The position numbers and the translations under genes are program-made. Shown piece by piece: positions 27,004-39,349 of a DNA stretch of 64,000 nt (within the stretch, counting starts at the first letter, position 1; every line of letters starts with the position of its first letter). Source of the DNA: Oceanicaulis sp. HLUCCA04 (GTDB lineage: Bacteria > Pseudomonadota > Alphaproteobacteria > Caulobacterales > Maricaulaceae); NCBI GenBank assembly GCA_001314625.1, contig LJSH01000002.1, positions 92,458 through 156,457 on the forward strand. Direction: 5' to 3'. Under the pieces are notes generated by a model. The model had not been told where the DNA came from, made no database searches, and saw only the letters and a program-made list of their open reading frames with translations.

Positions 27004-27678
27004 ATGAGTGACAACGAAAAGACTGCGCCAGCTGGCGATTTTAATGAAGAGTTTCAAGGTGAGGCGGCTGATGCCTCTGCGCCGGAGGAAGTGTCCGGTG
27101 ACGAGCCGCAAGAGGACGGGCTGGACGTGTTGCAGGCGCAGCTCGATGATTTGCGTGACCGGCTGCTGCGTGCTGTGGCTGATGCAGAAAACACCCGCAA
27201 ACGCGCGGCCCGCGAAGTCAAGGATACCCGTGAATACGCGGTGACGGGCTTTGCGCGCGACATGCTGGACGTGGCCGACAATCTGGAGCGCGCGCTGGGG
27301 CTCCTGAGTGACGATGTGCGCGCCAGCCTGCCTGAAAGCGTGCGTCCCCTCGTGGAAGGCGTGGAGATGACGCAGCGCCGGCTGGCCAGTACCCTGGAGC
27401 GTCACGGCGTCAAACGTGTGGCGCCCGAGCCCGGCGACCCGCTTGATCCCAATCTTCATCAGGCAGCGGCCCAGATACCGGCCGACCAGCCCAAGGGCCG
27501 TATCGCGCACGTCATGCAGCCCGGCTATGTGATCGGCGAGCGCACCTTGCGCGCCGCGATGGTGGTGGTGTCGGCGGGCCCCGCGGAAGGGGTGCAGCCC
27601 GCTACCGCCGAGCCTGCGGCGGACAAGCCGGATTCGTCCGGGCGCAAGCCTGGCAGCGGGCTCGACGTCGAAGCCTGA
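27004..27678 (+). CDS. grpE: GrpE, nucleotide exchange factor of DnaK
   Basis: A 224-residue GrpE. An acidic, low-complexity N-terminal tail (residues 1-40) precedes the long dimerising helix (LQAQLDDLRDRLLRAVADAENTRKRAAREV). The beta-domain has LERHGVKRVAPEPGDPLDPNLHQA and VMQPGYVIGERTLRAAMVVVS, diagnostic of the family. The C-terminal tail past residue 195 is long and Pro/Ala-rich. It accelerates ADP release from DnaK, encoded 1.5 kb downstream. Confidence 0.96.
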   Translation: MSDNEKTAPAGDFNEEFQGEAADASAPEEVSGDEPQEDGLDVLQAQLDDLRDRLLRAVADAENTRKRAAREVKDTREYAVTGFARDMLDVADNLERALGLLSDDVRASLPESVRPLVEGVEMTQRRLASTLERHGVKRVAPEPGDPLDPNLHQAAAQIPADQPKGRIAHVMQPGYVIGERTLRAAMVVVSAGPAEGVQPATAEPAADKPDSSGRKPGSGLDVEA

Positions 27679-27775
27679 GACGGCCCGCCAGACGAAATCG
27701 CCGAAAACCTTGGCGCCGGTATTTGCGAGCTGTCCGGGTACACGCTGAGCAAATAGCCGCTCCACGCCAGACAAT

Positions 27776-27810
27776 AAAAAACCCCGGCGGATTACTCCGC
27801 CGGGGTTTTT
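27776..27810. terminator. Strong bidirectional rho-independent terminator after grpE
   Basis: CCCCGGCGG (27782-27790) pairs with CCGCCGGGG (27797-27805) around a six-base loop. Five T residues follow on the plus strand and an A-run precedes, so it can stop grpE transcripts and the leftward lipoprotein gene. Confidence 0.9.
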
Positions 27811-27855
27811 CTCTATGGCCGGTCTGGAAAAATCCAGACCGGCCGCGCAGGATCG

Positions 27856-28209
27856 CTAGCCGCGATACTCGCCATTCTGCCAGTAGGTCCGGCCGCTGCT
27901 TTGGTCGATATAGTAATACCGGCCCGCACGCTGATCGTAATAAAGCTCGGAATGATTCCGGTTATTCTCGTTCCAGCGGCAACCGCCATCTTGACGGCAA
28001 CCGGCATAGGCACCGACCGCGCCGCCGACAACGGCACCAATGGCTGCGCCCTGACGGGCATCACCGCTGCCGGTATTGTTGCCGATAACAGCGCCTGCAA
28101 GGGCACCCGCTGCCGCGCCGCCGGCGCCGCCGCGGACGGTGTTGTTTGTGGCGCAGCCCGCCACGATAATCGCGGGCGCTGCCAAGGCAATGATCATGAG
28201 TTTGCGCAT
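27856..28209 (-). CDS. Glycine-zipper lipoprotein
   Basis: A 117-residue lipoprotein. The ATG at 28209 has AAGGAAGG upstream and starts a signal peptide ending in the lipobox VAGC (C19). A Gly/Ala-rich glycine-zipper segment follows (about residues 27-70: GGAGGAAAGALAGAVIG and IGAVVGGAVGAYAG), which could form membrane-inserting hairpins as in SlyB/YMGG-like proteins. The tail is rich in Tyr, Asn and Arg (YYYIDQSSGRTYW). Probably in the outer membrane; function unknown. Its 3' end faces the grpE terminator. Confidence 0.82.
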   Translation of the reverse strand: MRKLMIIALAAPAIIVAGCATNNTVRGGAGGAAAGALAGAVIGNNTGSGDARQGAAIGAVVGGAVGAYAGCRQDGGCRWNENNRNHSELYYDQRAGRYYYIDQSSGRTYWQNGEYRG

Positions 28210-28336
28210 TGAATGCCTTCCTTTTCTTTCCTGCGGCATGAACCCTCAATGGCGCCGCTCGCTGATACTACATCAGACGGCACATATACGCGCGATGAAC
28301 AGGTCCGGTTCCGCGCGTCATCGCGCCCCTGGCCGA

Positions 28337-28960
28337 TCAGTTCACCCGTCTCATCGTCAGGTTAATCCGGCCGGGGCTGAAGTGACCGGGCAACAGCGTG
28401 CTGGTACCGGGATAGATGCGGTCAATACCGTGAAAGAAGCGCCGTGACGCGCCGCCCAGAACCACCACATCGCCCGAGGACAGGATGAAGGAGTGGGTTG
28501 GGCTGTTTCTGAGCGGCCCGCCAAGGCGGAAGCGCGCCCGGTCGCCCAGGCTCACCGAGACGACCGGCGCGTCGCGCGCATCCTCGTCAGCATCGACATG
28601 CACGCCCAGCCGCGAGGCCGGCCCGTATATATTGATGAGACAGGCCTGAGGCGGTTCCGGCCAGCCCGAGACAGCCGTCCACAAATCAAGCAGTTGTTGC
28701 GGCATGGCGGGCCAGGGCGTGCCGGTTTCGGGATGATGAGGCTGATAGCGATAGCCGGTGCGGTCCGCGATCCAGCCCAGAGGCCCGAAATTGCTCATCT
28801 GCACGCTCAACGGCTTGCCCGAGCGCGGCATGGCCGGAGTGAAGAGCGGAGCGGCCTCCAGTGCGCCCAGCACTGTCTTGACCAGGGCGTTTTGCTGGTC
28901 TCGCTTGAGATAGCCCGGAAGCAGGCGAAAGCCGTCACAGTCGGTTTGCAGCGCTGGCAT
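28337..28960 (-). CDS. alkB: AlkB-family 2-oxoglutarate/Fe(II) dioxygenase (DNA alkylation repair)
   Basis: A 207-residue AlkB, which oxidatively removes methyl groups from 1-methyladenine and 3-methylcytosine. The iron ligands are H121 and D123 (LGVHVDADE) and H177 (RFFHGIDRI); the 2-oxoglutarate-binding RINLTMRRV closes the protein. The nucleotide-lid region PLSVQMSNFGPLGW is also typical, as is the conserved LINIYGPASRLG. It is not in an operon with the Ada-like gene at 20.8 kb. Confidence 0.95.
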   Translation of the reverse strand: MPALQTDCDGFRLLPGYLKRDQQNALVKTVLGALEAAPLFTPAMPRSGKPLSVQMSNFGPLGWIADRTGYRYQPHHPETGTPWPAMPQQLLDLWTAVSGWPEPPQACLINIYGPASRLGVHVDADEDARDAPVVSVSLGDRARFRLGGPLRNSPTHSFILSSGDVVVLGGASRRFFHGIDRIYPGTSTLLPGHFSPGRINLTMRRVN

Positions 28961-29038
28961 GGCGTCACGTTAGGCCGGTTTGACCCGTGCCGCGACCGGC
29001 AATGCAGATACACATGAAGAATCAAACCGCACCTGGCC

Positions 29039-29067
29039 CTTGCGCCAGAATGTCTCCCTCCCTAAAT
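29039..29067 (+). promoter_or_regulatory. Candidate sigma32 (heat-shock) promoter of dnaK
   Basis: CTTGCGC (29039-29045), 14 bases, CCCTAAAT (29060-29067) resembles the CTTG...CCCATNT heat-shock pattern. It lies about 170 bases before the dnaK start, leaving a long leader with no other gene in it. Confidence 0.45.
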
Positions 29068-29235
29068 CGCCCCGTATCACGAGGGGTCTTTGCGAGGCCG
29101 CCTCGAAGGGTAAAAAGCACGACCAGAGACGAGCAACCTGCACGGGGGGCGGATGACCGGCGAGCCGCCGCAAACGCTTTTGAAGGTTTACGGACCGCGC
29201 ACCCCGCCCTGCCAGAAAGTGGAGAGAGTAAAGAT

Positions 29236-31155
29236 ATGAGCAAAGTAATCGGTATTGACCTTGGCACCACGAATTCGTGCGTCGCTGTCATGGAGGGCGG
29301 ACAGGCCCGCGTCATCGAGAACACCGAAGGCGCGCGTACAACGCCGTCCGTGGTCGCGTTCTCCGAAGACGGCGAGCGCCTGATCGGTCAGCCCGCGCGC
29401 CGTCAGGCCGTGACCAATCCAGAACAGACATTTTTTGCCATCAAGCGCCTCATTGGCCGCAACATGAAAGACCCGACGGTCAAGAAGGACGCCGACATGG
29501 TGCCCTACAAGATCGTTCCGGGTGATAATGGCGATGCCTGGGTGCAAGGGCGCGACAAGAAATACGCGCCTGCCGAAATCTCCGCTTTCATCCTGCAGAA
29601 GATGAAGGAGACGGCGGAAAGCTATCTCGGCGAGAAAGTGGAGAAAGCCGTCATCACCGTGCCGGCCTACTTCAACGACGCCCAGCGCCAGGCCACCAAG
29701 GATGCCGGCAAGATCGCCGGTCTTGAAGTGCTGCGCATCATCAATGAGCCGACAGCGGCGGCGCTTGCCTATGGCCTCGACAAGTCCGACCAGTCCAAAA
29801 CCATCGTTGTCTACGATCTGGGTGGCGGCACGTTCGACGTTTCCGTGCTTGAGATCGGTGACGGTGTGTTCGAGGTGAAGGCCACCAATGGCGACACCTT
29901 CCTGGGCGGTGAAGATTTCGACATGCGCATTGTCGACTACCTTGCCGACGAGTTCAAAAAGGAAAACGGCATCGACCTTCGCAAGGACAAGCTGGCTCTC
30001 CAGCGTCTGAAGGAAGAGGCTGAAAAGGCCAAGAAGGAACTCTCCAGCGCGACGTCCTATGAAGTGAACCTGCCCTTCATCACGGCAGACGCGTCGGGTC
30101 CGAAACACCTCAACCTGAAAATCTCCCGCGCCAAGCTGGAAGCGCTCGTTGAAGACCTCATCAAGCGCACGATCGACCCGTGTAAGGCGGCCCTGAAGGA
30201 TGCGGGTATCTCCAATGGCCAGATCGACGAGATCGTGCTGGTCGGCGGCATGACCCGCATGCCCAAGGTTCAGGAGGCGGTTAAGTCCTTCTTCGGCAAG
30301 GAGCCCCATCGCGGCGTGAACCCCGATGAAGTGGTTGCCATGGGCGCGGCCATTCAGGCCGGCGTCCTGCAAGGCGATGTGAAGGACGTGCTGCTGCTCG
30401 ACGTGACCCCGCTCTCGCTGGGCATCGAGACGCTGGGCGGCGTGTTCACCCGCCTGATCGACCGCAATACCACCATCCCGACCAAGAAGAGCCAGACCTT
30501 CTCCACCGCTGATGACAATCAGACGGCGGTGACGATCCGCTGCTTCCAGGGTGAGCGGGAAATGGCCGCCGACAACAAGCTGCTCGGCCAGTTTGATCTG
30601 GTTGGTATCCCGCCGGCACCGCGCGGCATGCCGCAGATCGAGGTCACGTTCGATATTGATGCCAATGGCATCGTCAATGTTTCGGCCAAGGATCAGGCGA
30701 CCGGCAAGGAGCAGGCTATCCGCATCCAGGCCTCTGGCGGCCTGTCGGACGCCGATATCGAGAGCATGGTGAAAGACGCCGAAGCCAACGCGGACGCCGA
30801 CAAGAAGCGCCGTGCGCTGGCCGAGGCCCGTAACAATGCCGAGGCTCTGGTCCACCAGACCGAAAAGCAGCTTGAAGAATTTGGCGAGAAAGTCTCCGCA
30901 GAGGACAAGTCCTCCATCGAGACGGCCCTCTCCGAGCTGAAAGAGGTCAAGGACGGCGAGGATGTGGAAGCCATCCAGCAGAAGACCCAGGCTGTCCTGC
31001 AGGCGGCCATGAAGCTGGGCGAGGCCATGTACGCCCAGCAGCAGGCCTCTGGCGGTGATGAAGGCGGCTCTGACAACACCTCTCCTGACGGGGATGATGT
31101 GGTCGATGCCGAGTTCACCGAGGTGGACGGCGACGACAAGAAGAAGAGCGCGTAG
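29236..31155 (+). CDS. dnaK: Molecular chaperone DnaK (Hsp70)
   Basis: A 639-residue DnaK. The ATPase domain opens with [20 protein letters not shown] and has [16 protein letters not shown] and [13 protein letters not shown]. The substrate-binding domain has [16 protein letters not shown], and the C-terminus ends in an acidic lid tail ([10 protein letters not shown]). The ATG at 29236 gives the invariant N-terminus; an in-frame extension to 28987 is not homologous. It works with GrpE (27 kb) and DnaJ (31.2 kb). A hairpin terminator or attenuator separates it from dnaJ. Confidence 0.99.
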   Translation: MSKVIGIDLGTTNSCVAVMEGGQARVIENTEGARTTPSVVAFSEDGERLIGQPARRQAVTNPEQTFFAIKRLIGRNMKDPTVKKDADMVPYKIVPGDNGDAWVQGRDKKYAPAEISAFILQKMKETAESYLGEKVEKAVITVPAYFNDAQRQATKDAGKIAGLEVLRIINEPTAAALAYGLDKSDQSKTIVVYDLGGGTFDVSVLEIGDGVFEVKATNGDTFLGGEDFDMRIVDYLADEFKKENGIDLRKDKLALQRLKEEAEKAKKELSSATSYEVNLPFITADASGPKHLNLKISRAKLEALVEDLIKRTIDPCKAALKDAGISNGQIDEIVLVGGMTRMPKVQEAVKSFFGKEPHRGVNPDEVVAMGAAIQAGVLQGDVKDVLLLDVTPLSLGIETLGGVFTRLIDRNTTIPTKKSQTFSTADDNQTAVTIRCFQGEREMAADNKLLGQFDLVGIPPAPRGMPQIEVTFDIDANGIVNVSAKDQATGKEQAIRIQASGGLSDADIESMVKDAEANADADKKRRALAEARNNAEALVHQTEKQLEEFGEKVSAEDKSSIETALSELKEVKDGEDVEAIQQKTQAVLQAAMKLGEAMYAQQQASGGDEGGSDNTSPDGDDVVDAEFTEVDGDDKKKSA

Positions 31156-31179
31156 CCATTACGCACGCCTCATGACACT

Positions 31180-31212
31180 CCCCGGCCCGATCACGAACGG
31201 GCCGGGGCTTTT
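31180..31212 (+). terminator. Terminator/attenuator between dnaK and dnaJ
   Basis: CCCCGGCCCG (31180-31189) pairs perfectly with CGGGCCGGGG (31198-31207), followed by CTTTT. It should reduce read-through so DnaJ is made at lower level than DnaK. Confidence 0.85.
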
Positions 31213-31248
31213 ACCTGATACCCCCACGTATGCAGATACCGGCAGGTC

Positions 31249-32424
31249 ATGGCTAAGCGAGACTATTACGAGACTTTGGGCGTCGAACGCACGGCAGATG
31301 CCGGTGCGATCAAGAGCGCCTACCGCAAGCTCGCCATGCAATATCACCCCGACCGCAATCCGGGCGATGCCGAGGCCGAAGCCAAGTTCAAGGAAGTCGG
31401 CGAGGCGTATGCCATCCTGTCTGACGGCGACAAGCGCGCCGCCTATGACCGGATGGGCCATGCCGCCTTCCAGAATGGCGGCGCGGGCGCAGGCGGTCCG
31501 TTCGGCCCCGGCGGATTTGGCGGCGCAGCCGATTTTGCCGACATTTTCGAGCAGGTCTTTGGCGATGCCTTTGCCGGACGCGGCGGCGGGCGCAGGCGTT
31601 CGGGCCCGGCGCGCGGGTCTGACCTGCGCTATGATATGGAAATCACGCTGGAAGAGGCTTTCAACGGCAAGGACGCGCAAATCCGCGTGCCGACGACCGC
31701 CTCATGCGGGCGCTGTGATGGCGCAGGCGCAGAACCGGGTTCGAAAATCATCACCTGCGAGACCTGCAATGGCGCCGGGCGTATCCGCCGTACGCAAGGT
31801 TTCTTCACCATGGAGCAGACCTGCCCGACCTGTGGCGGGCGCGGCCAGTATGTCGAGACGCCTTGCCAGGAATGCGATGGTGTGGGCCGGGTGCGCAAAA
31901 ATCGCGAGCTTCAGGTTCAGGTTCCGCCAGGCGTCGAGGACGGCATGCGTATCCGGCTGGCCGGTGAAGGCGAGGCGGGCGGACGCGGCGGCCCGCCGGG
32001 CGATCTCTATATTTTCATATCCGTCAAACCCCACGATATTTTCGAGCGCGACGGGCCCAATCTCTATTGCCGGGCGACCGTGCCCATGGTGACGGCGGCG
32101 CTGGGCGGCGAGATACTCGCGCCCACCATCGAGGGCGGGCGCGCCGAGATGCACATTCCTGCCGGCTCACAGACTGGGCGGCGCATGCGCCTGAAGAACA
32201 AGGGCATGGCGCGCCTGAAGGGCGGCGGCGCGCGCGGCGACATGTTCGTCGAACTGTTCGTGGAGACTCCGCGCAACCTCACCGAACGCCAGAAGGAATT
32301 GCTCAGCGAGTTTTGCGAGCTGTCGGGTGATGGCTGCAATCCTGATAGCGACGGCTTCTTCAAGAAGGTCAAGCGCTTCTGGGATGATGTGCGCGGCGAA
32401 GATGAAGCCCGGCCGAACGCCTAA
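31249..32424 (+). CDS. dnaJ: Chaperone protein DnaJ (Hsp40)
   Basis: A 391-residue type I DnaJ. The J domain (1-70) contains the HPD triad in [10 protein letters not shown] Gly/Phe-rich region follows. Four zinc-binding CxxCxGxG repeats ([32 protein letters not shown]) lie at about residues 150-220, and the C-terminal beta domains include [18 protein letters not shown]. It stimulates DnaK ATPase and presents clients. Confidence 0.99.
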   Translation: MAKRDYYETLGVERTADAGAIKSAYRKLAMQYHPDRNPGDAEAEAKFKEVGEAYAILSDGDKRAAYDRMGHAAFQNGGAGAGGPFGPGGFGGAADFADIFEQVFGDAFAGRGGGRRRSGPARGSDLRYDMEITLEEAFNGKDAQIRVPTTASCGRCDGAGAEPGSKIITCETCNGAGRIRRTQGFFTMEQTCPTCGGRGQYVETPCQECDGVGRVRKNRELQVQVPPGVEDGMRIRLAGEGEAGGRGGPPGDLYIFISVKPHDIFERDGPNLYCRATVPMVTAALGGEILAPTIEGGRAEMHIPAGSQTGRRMRLKNKGMARLKGGGARGDMFVELFVETPRNLTERQKELLSEFCELSGDGCNPDSDGFFKKVKRFWDDVRGEDEARPNA

Positions 32425-32511
32425 GCGTGCAGACTAGCCGTAACCTGTTCACCGCCTGCTAACCGAATGGGCCTGCAATGGCGCCGGTTCGGTTGCAGGA
32501 GTGAAGCGCTG

Positions 32512-33345
32512 ATGGCGGCAGAAGCCAGAATTCTCAAGATTGCGGTGCTGGGCGCATCGGGCCGGCTGGGCCGTCTGATCATGGCGGAAATCATCCGCAG
32601 GCCCGATCTGGAGCTGGTAGCGGGCGTTGTGCGCCACGATTCCGTCATGCTGGGCGCGGATCTGGGAGAGCTGTCCGAAACCGCGCTCGTGGGTATCGAG
32701 ACCAGCGTTTCCATGCGCGACGCCGCCGATGCCGCCGATTTCGTCATCGATGTTTCAGCGCCCGCCGCTTCTGCCGCCTTTGCCCGCCAGACTACCGAGC
32801 GCGGCGGCCCGCCCTTTGTCTGCGGCGTTACCGGCCTAGGCGACGATGACATGGCGGCGCTCAGGGCGGCTGCGCAGTGCGTGCCGGTGCTCTATGCGCG
32901 CAATTTTTCTCTGGGCGCCGCCGTCATGCGCTGGCTGACCGCAGAAGCCGCGCGCCGGCTGCCGGCAGAACAGTTTGATCTGGAAATTGTCGAAACCCAC
33001 CATCGCCGCAAGGCTGATGCCCCGTCCGGCACGGCGCTGGCTATCGGTGAGGCGGCAGCCAGCGCGCGCGGGCTGGATTTTGACGCCCATGCGCTGTTTG
33101 GCCGTCCCCGGCAGGATGGCGCACGGCCGGTCGGCGCAATCGGGTTCTCTGCCGTGAGGGGTGGCGGCGCGGTTGGCGAGCATTCCGCGCTGTTTCTGGG
33201 GGCGTTCGAAGAGCTGGAAGTCCGCCACAGGGCCAATGACCGCTTCGTCTTTGCGCGCGGCGCGGTAGAGGCAGGCCAGTGGCTCACCCATCAGAAGCCG
33301 GGATTTTACGGCATCGAGGATGTGCTGGGGCTGGTCTCCCGATAA
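32512..33345 (+). CDS. dapB: 4-hydroxy-tetrahydrodipicolinate reductase
   Basis: A 277-residue DapB of the lysine/diaminopimelate pathway. The nucleotide-binding loop is VLGASGRLGRLIMAE (around residues 12-27). The active site region has EIVETHHRRKADAPSGTAL, where the HH and the K are the catalytic/substrate residues. The end FYGIEDVLGL is typical. The ATG at 32512 is supported by AGGAG ten bases upstream; an in-frame start at 32467 lacks homology. It is convergent with polA across a hairpin-rich spacer. Confidence 0.96.
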   Translation: MAAEARILKIAVLGASGRLGRLIMAEIIRRPDLELVAGVVRHDSVMLGADLGELSETALVGIETSVSMRDAADAADFVIDVSAPAASAAFARQTTERGGPPFVCGVTGLGDDDMAALRAAAQCVPVLYARNFSLGAAVMRWLTAEAARRLPAEQFDLEIVETHHRRKADAPSGTALAIGEAAASARGLDFDAHALFGRPRQDGARPVGAIGFSAVRGGGAVGEHSALFLGAFEELEVRHRANDRFVFARGAVEAGQWLTHQKPGFYGIEDVLGLVSR

Positions 33346-33389
33346 GCGCGTTGCGCTTTTGAACTTTTGCGCCATCGGTATGGCCGGGG

Positions 33390-33462
33390 TCCCCGGCTTG
33401 ACCGGGGATCCATAATCCTGGCCTCGAACGGTTGCCATGGGTCCCGGCTCGGGGGCCGGGAC
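33390..33462. repeat. REP-like palindromes between dapB and polA
   Basis: Two stems: TCCCCGG/CCGGGGA (33390-33396, 33402-33408) and GTCCCGGC/GCCGGGAC (33441-33448, 33455-33462). They resemble palindromes at 38921, 40024, 40083 and 42403 in shape and in flanking TGGATCC/ATGGGTCCC sequence. The position between convergent genes suggests they also act as transcript ends. Confidence 0.6.
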
Positions 33463-33533
33463 CCCGGACGGTCTGCAATTCGCCTCTACTCGTTATTCCG
33501 GCTCGCGCTGCGCTTGGCCGGGAGTTCAGAAAC

Positions 33534-36308
33534 TCAGTGCGCCTGCCCCCAGGTCAGCGCGGCCTTGGCTTCCACCACCAGCGGGACGGTGAGACTGACC
33601 GCAGGCAGGGCCGCCTCGCCCATCACCTCCTGAACCAGCGGTATAAGGCGATCCGCCTCGTCTTGCGGGCACTCGAAGACCAGCTCGTCATGCACCTGCA
33701 GCAGCATGCGCGCTTTCAGGCCCGCCTTTTCCAGCGCCGCGTCCATGCGCGCCATCGCCCGGCGGATAATGTCGGCGGCTGAGCCCTGAATGGGGGCGTT
33801 GATGGCCTGACGCTCTGCAAACTGGCGCATCGCCGGATTCTTGTCCTTGATGCCGGGGAAGTGGCAGCGCCGCCCGAACACGGTCTCGATATAGCCCTTC
33901 TCGCGCGCGGTCTCCTTCATCGCGTCCATATAGGTGGCAATGCCGGGGAATTTCTCGAAGTAGCTGTCGATATAGGCCTTCGCCTCGTCGCGCTTGATGC
34001 CCAGATTATTGGCCAGGCCGAACGCCGAAATGCCATAGATAATCCCGAAATTAATGGCCTTGGCCTTTCGGCGGGTCATCGGGTCCATCTGGTCCAGCGG
34101 CACACCGAACATTTCCGACGCCGTCATGGCGTGAATGTCGTGGCCCGCCTTGAAGGCAGCTTTAAGCGCGTCCACGCCGGCGATATGGGCCAGCAGGCGC
34201 AGCTCGATCTGGGAGTAATCCGCCGCGACGAGAACATGGCCTTTCTCGGCGACAAAGGCCTCGCGGATCAGCCGTCCTTCCTCGGTACGGATCGGGATGT
34301 TTTGCAGGTTCGGTTCCGAGCTGGAGAGCCGCCCGGTTGTCGTTGCCGCCAGCGAGAAGCTGGTATGCACCCGGCCCGTATCGGGATTGATCGCGGTTTT
34401 GAGAGCATCGGAATAGGTTGATTTGAGCTTGGCAAACTGGCGCCAGGTGAGAAGCGCGCGCGGCAGGGCATGGCCTGCATTGGCCAGTTCCTCCAGCACG
34501 CTCGCATCGGTCGACCAGGCGCCGGTCTTGGTCTTCTTGCCGCCGGGCAGGCCCATCTCGCCAAAGATGATATCGCCGATCTGCTTGGGACTGCCGAGAT
34601 TGAAATGCGTGCCGGCTGCCTCGAAGGCCTCTTCCTCGGCCTGCGCCATGCGCTGAGCGAACTCCGAAGACAGGCGCGATAGCTGGGCCACATCGACCTT
34701 GATGCCGTTCAGCTCCATCTTCGCCAGTACGGCGGGCATGGGCCGCTCCAGCGTCTCGTAGACACTTGCCAGCCCTTTGGCCGCCAGGCCGGGCTTTAAA
34801 AGCTCGTAGAGGCGCAAGGTGATGTCGGCGTCCTCGGCGGCATATTCGGTGGCGCGTTTGAGATCGATCTCGCCAAAATGTTTCTGGTTCTTGCCCGTGC
34901 CCGCCACCTCCTTGAAGGCAACCGGCTTGTGGCCCAGATGCAGCTCGGAAAGCTCGTCCATGCCGTGCCCGTGCAGGCCCGCCTCCTGCACGTAGGAGAT
35001 CAGCATCGTGTCCTCTATCGGGGCCACGGTAATGCCCTGACGCGCCAGAACCGCCAGATCATACTTGATGTTCTGACCCACTTTCAGGACCGACTTGTCC
35101 TCTAGCAGCGGCTTTAACAGGCCGATGGCCTCAGCCATCTCGATCTGTTGAGGCCTGCCTGCGCCATCGGCGAGGTCTCCGCCCAGATGTGCCAGCGGAA
35201 TGTAGCAGGCTTCGCCCGGTTTTACCGCGATCGAAATACCCACCAGTCCCGCCGCGGTGGCCGACAGGGCGTCTGTCTCGGTATCCACTGCGATCACGCG
35301 GGCCGCTTTGGCCCGTGCGATCCAGTTTTTCAGGGTTTCGACCGTCTGCACGCATTGATAGCCGGAGCGGTCAATCGGCGCCGTCGCATCGCCGGTCTCG
35401 TCGGCAGGGCCGGCCCCCAGCGCCTCTTCCACGCGCCGGGTGATGGTGCGAAACTCCATTGAGCGCAGGAAGGTGAGGAGTTTTTCCGCGTCCGGGTCGG
35501 CTGCGCCGAAATCATCCAGCCGATCAGGCGTCTCGATATCATCTTTGAGCGTCACCAGCACTTTGGAGATGCGCGCATTTTCCGCGTTTTCGATCAGCTT
35601 GGTGCGCCGGGCGGGCTGCTTGATCTCCTCCGCGCCCGCCAGCAGGGTTTCGAGATCGCCATAGGTGTTGATGAGCTCGGCCGCCGTCTTGATGCCGATT
35701 CCCGGAACGCCGGGCACATTGTCCACGCTGTCACCGGCGAGCGCCTGCACATCGATGACGCGCTCCGGACCGACGCCGAACTTCTCGCGCACTTCTGCCT
35801 CGCCAATGCGGCGCACCTTCATCGGGTCCAGCAGCGTCACCTGGTCATTGACCAGCTGCATAAGGTCCTTGTCGGACGAGGCGATGGTGACGCGCGCGCC
35901 TTTCTGCGCCGCCTGACGGGCATAGCTGGCGATAATGTCGTCGGCCTCAAACCCCTCCATCTCGATGCAGGGCAGATCAAACGCGCGCGTGGCGTCGCGA
36001 ATGATGGCGAACTGGGGCCGCAAATCCTCGGGCGGTTCGGGCCGGTGGGCCTTGTAGAGCGGGTAGAGATCATTGCGGAAGGTCTTGGCCGAATGGTCGA
36101 AAATCACCGCCAGATGGGTCGGCTGGTCCTCGCCCTTGAGGTCCTCCAAGAGCTTCCACAGCATGTTGCAAAAGCCCTGCACCGCACCGACCGGCGTGCC
36201 GTCAGAGCGCGTCAGCGGCGGCAGGGCGTGATAGGCGCGGAAGATATAGCCCGACCCGTCCACCAGATAGACGTGGGAATCCTTGGTAACGGGGCGGTTC
36301 GTGGCCAT
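33534..36308 (-). CDS. polA: DNA polymerase I
   Basis: A 924-residue PolA with three domains. The N-terminal 5'-3' exonuclease has VYLVDGSGYIFRAYHALPP. The 3'-5' proofreading domain keeps its acidic pair (VIAVDTETDALS), so proofreading should be active. The polymerase domain has motif A VAADYSQIELRLLAHI, motif B RRKAKAINFGIIYG, and motif C LQVHDELVFE. It fills gaps in repair and removes Okazaki primers. The ATG at 36308 has GAGGA nine bases upstream; an upstream in-frame ATG adds non-homologous residues. It diverges from gyrB. Confidence 0.98.
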   Translation of the reverse strand: MATNRPVTKDSHVYLVDGSGYIFRAYHALPPLTRSDGTPVGAVQGFCNMLWKLLEDLKGEDQPTHLAVIFDHSAKTFRNDLYPLYKAHRPEPPEDLRPQFAIIRDATRAFDLPCIEMEGFEADDIIASYARQAAQKGARVTIASSDKDLMQLVNDQVTLLDPMKVRRIGEAEVREKFGVGPERVIDVQALAGDSVDNVPGVPGIGIKTAAELINTYGDLETLLAGAEEIKQPARRTKLIENAENARISKVLVTLKDDIETPDRLDDFGAADPDAEKLLTFLRSMEFRTITRRVEEALGAGPADETGDATAPIDRSGYQCVQTVETLKNWIARAKAARVIAVDTETDALSATAAGLVGISIAVKPGEACYIPLAHLGGDLADGAGRPQQIEMAEAIGLLKPLLEDKSVLKVGQNIKYDLAVLARQGITVAPIEDTMLISYVQEAGLHGHGMDELSELHLGHKPVAFKEVAGTGKNQKHFGEIDLKRATEYAAEDADITLRLYELLKPGLAAKGLASVYETLERPMPAVLAKMELNGIKVDVAQLSRLSSEFAQRMAQAEEEAFEAAGTHFNLGSPKQIGDIIFGEMGLPGGKKTKTGAWSTDASVLEELANAGHALPRALLTWRQFAKLKSTYSDALKTAINPDTGRVHTSFSLAATTTGRLSSSEPNLQNIPIRTEEGRLIREAFVAEKGHVLVAADYSQIELRLLAHIAGVDALKAAFKAGHDIHAMTASEMFGVPLDQMDPMTRRKAKAINFGIIYGISAFGLANNLGIKRDEAKAYIDSYFEKFPGIATYMDAMKETAREKGYIETVFGRRCHFPGIKDKNPAMRQFAERQAINAPIQGSAADIIRRAMARMDAALEKAGLKARMLLQVHDELVFECPQDEADRLIPLVQEVMGEAALPAVSLTVPLVVEAKAALTWGQAH

Positions 36309-36450
36309 CGGTATTGCGTCCTCGGGAATGCAGGCGTGGAGTGAGTGCCGCAAACTAGGCGCGCTTGGGTTCAGGGGCAATCAGGCGGGGTGTGAGCTGG
36401 CATCCCCGCGCCCCTCTTTTGTCATGTCAAACATGGCGGAGGAGGCGCCT

Positions 36451-36459
36451 ATGGGCTAG
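36451..36459 (+). other. Two-codon minimal ORF with strong ribosome site in the gyrB leader
   Basis: GGAGGAGG (36438-36445) is followed five bases later by ATG GGC TAG. This mini-frame is in the same frame as gyrB and ends nine bases before its ATG. gyrB itself has only an A-rich run before its start, so ribosomes may load here and restart. Confidence 0.45.
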
Positions 36460-38893
<2,434 letters not shown>

Positions 38894-39349
38894 GGGGGTT
38901 TCGCTGCCCTCCATTGCGTCATTCCGGCGCATGCCGGAATCCAGCCGGGGATGATGAGGCGGCGGACGGATCCGTTACCGTGCCTTCTTGCGATTCCCCG
39001 ACGAAAGTCGAGGTCCAGCAAAAGACTGGGCATCGGCTTATCGCCGGTGGAACGCTAAACGGGATGAGTTACGGCCATACCACCCCGCCGAACCTGGCAC
39101 TTCCTGATCGCCTTGCGGGAGACTCCGGCATGGAATGGAGGGAAAGGTTTGGGAGGGGGTGAGAGGGACACGGGCCCGGAATGGGTGGGTGCGTCCGGTT
39201 TCTTTTCGTGCGCATGGCATGCGCGGCCGACTGCATTGCTCAGCGGCAAAATGCTTGAATCGTGTGCGGAAACAAACTTAGAAGTGATTTCGCGCTGCAG
39301 GACGACGGCGTGATTGAAGATTACATGATCTGAATCAGGGGAAAGAATC
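38894..39349. other. 456-base spacer after gyrB: one REP palindrome and a promoter candidate
   Basis: It contains the palindrome ATTCCGGC-GCAT-GCCGGAAT (38921-38940), a purine-rich stretch near 39130-39160, and a possible promoter TTGAAT-N17-TTAGAA (39255-39283) for the membrane-protein gene. No convincing gene was found in it. Confidence 0.5.
39255..39283 (+). promoter_or_regulatory. Candidate promoter of the 144-residue membrane protein
   Basis: TTGAAT (39255-39260), 17 bases, TTAGAA (39278-39283), about 60 bases before the ATG. The match is moderate. Confidence 0.4.

Noticed and set aside
29188-30855. A 555-codon open frame opposite dnaK
   Set aside because: Antisense shadow of a highly conserved gene; no recognisable domain of its own.
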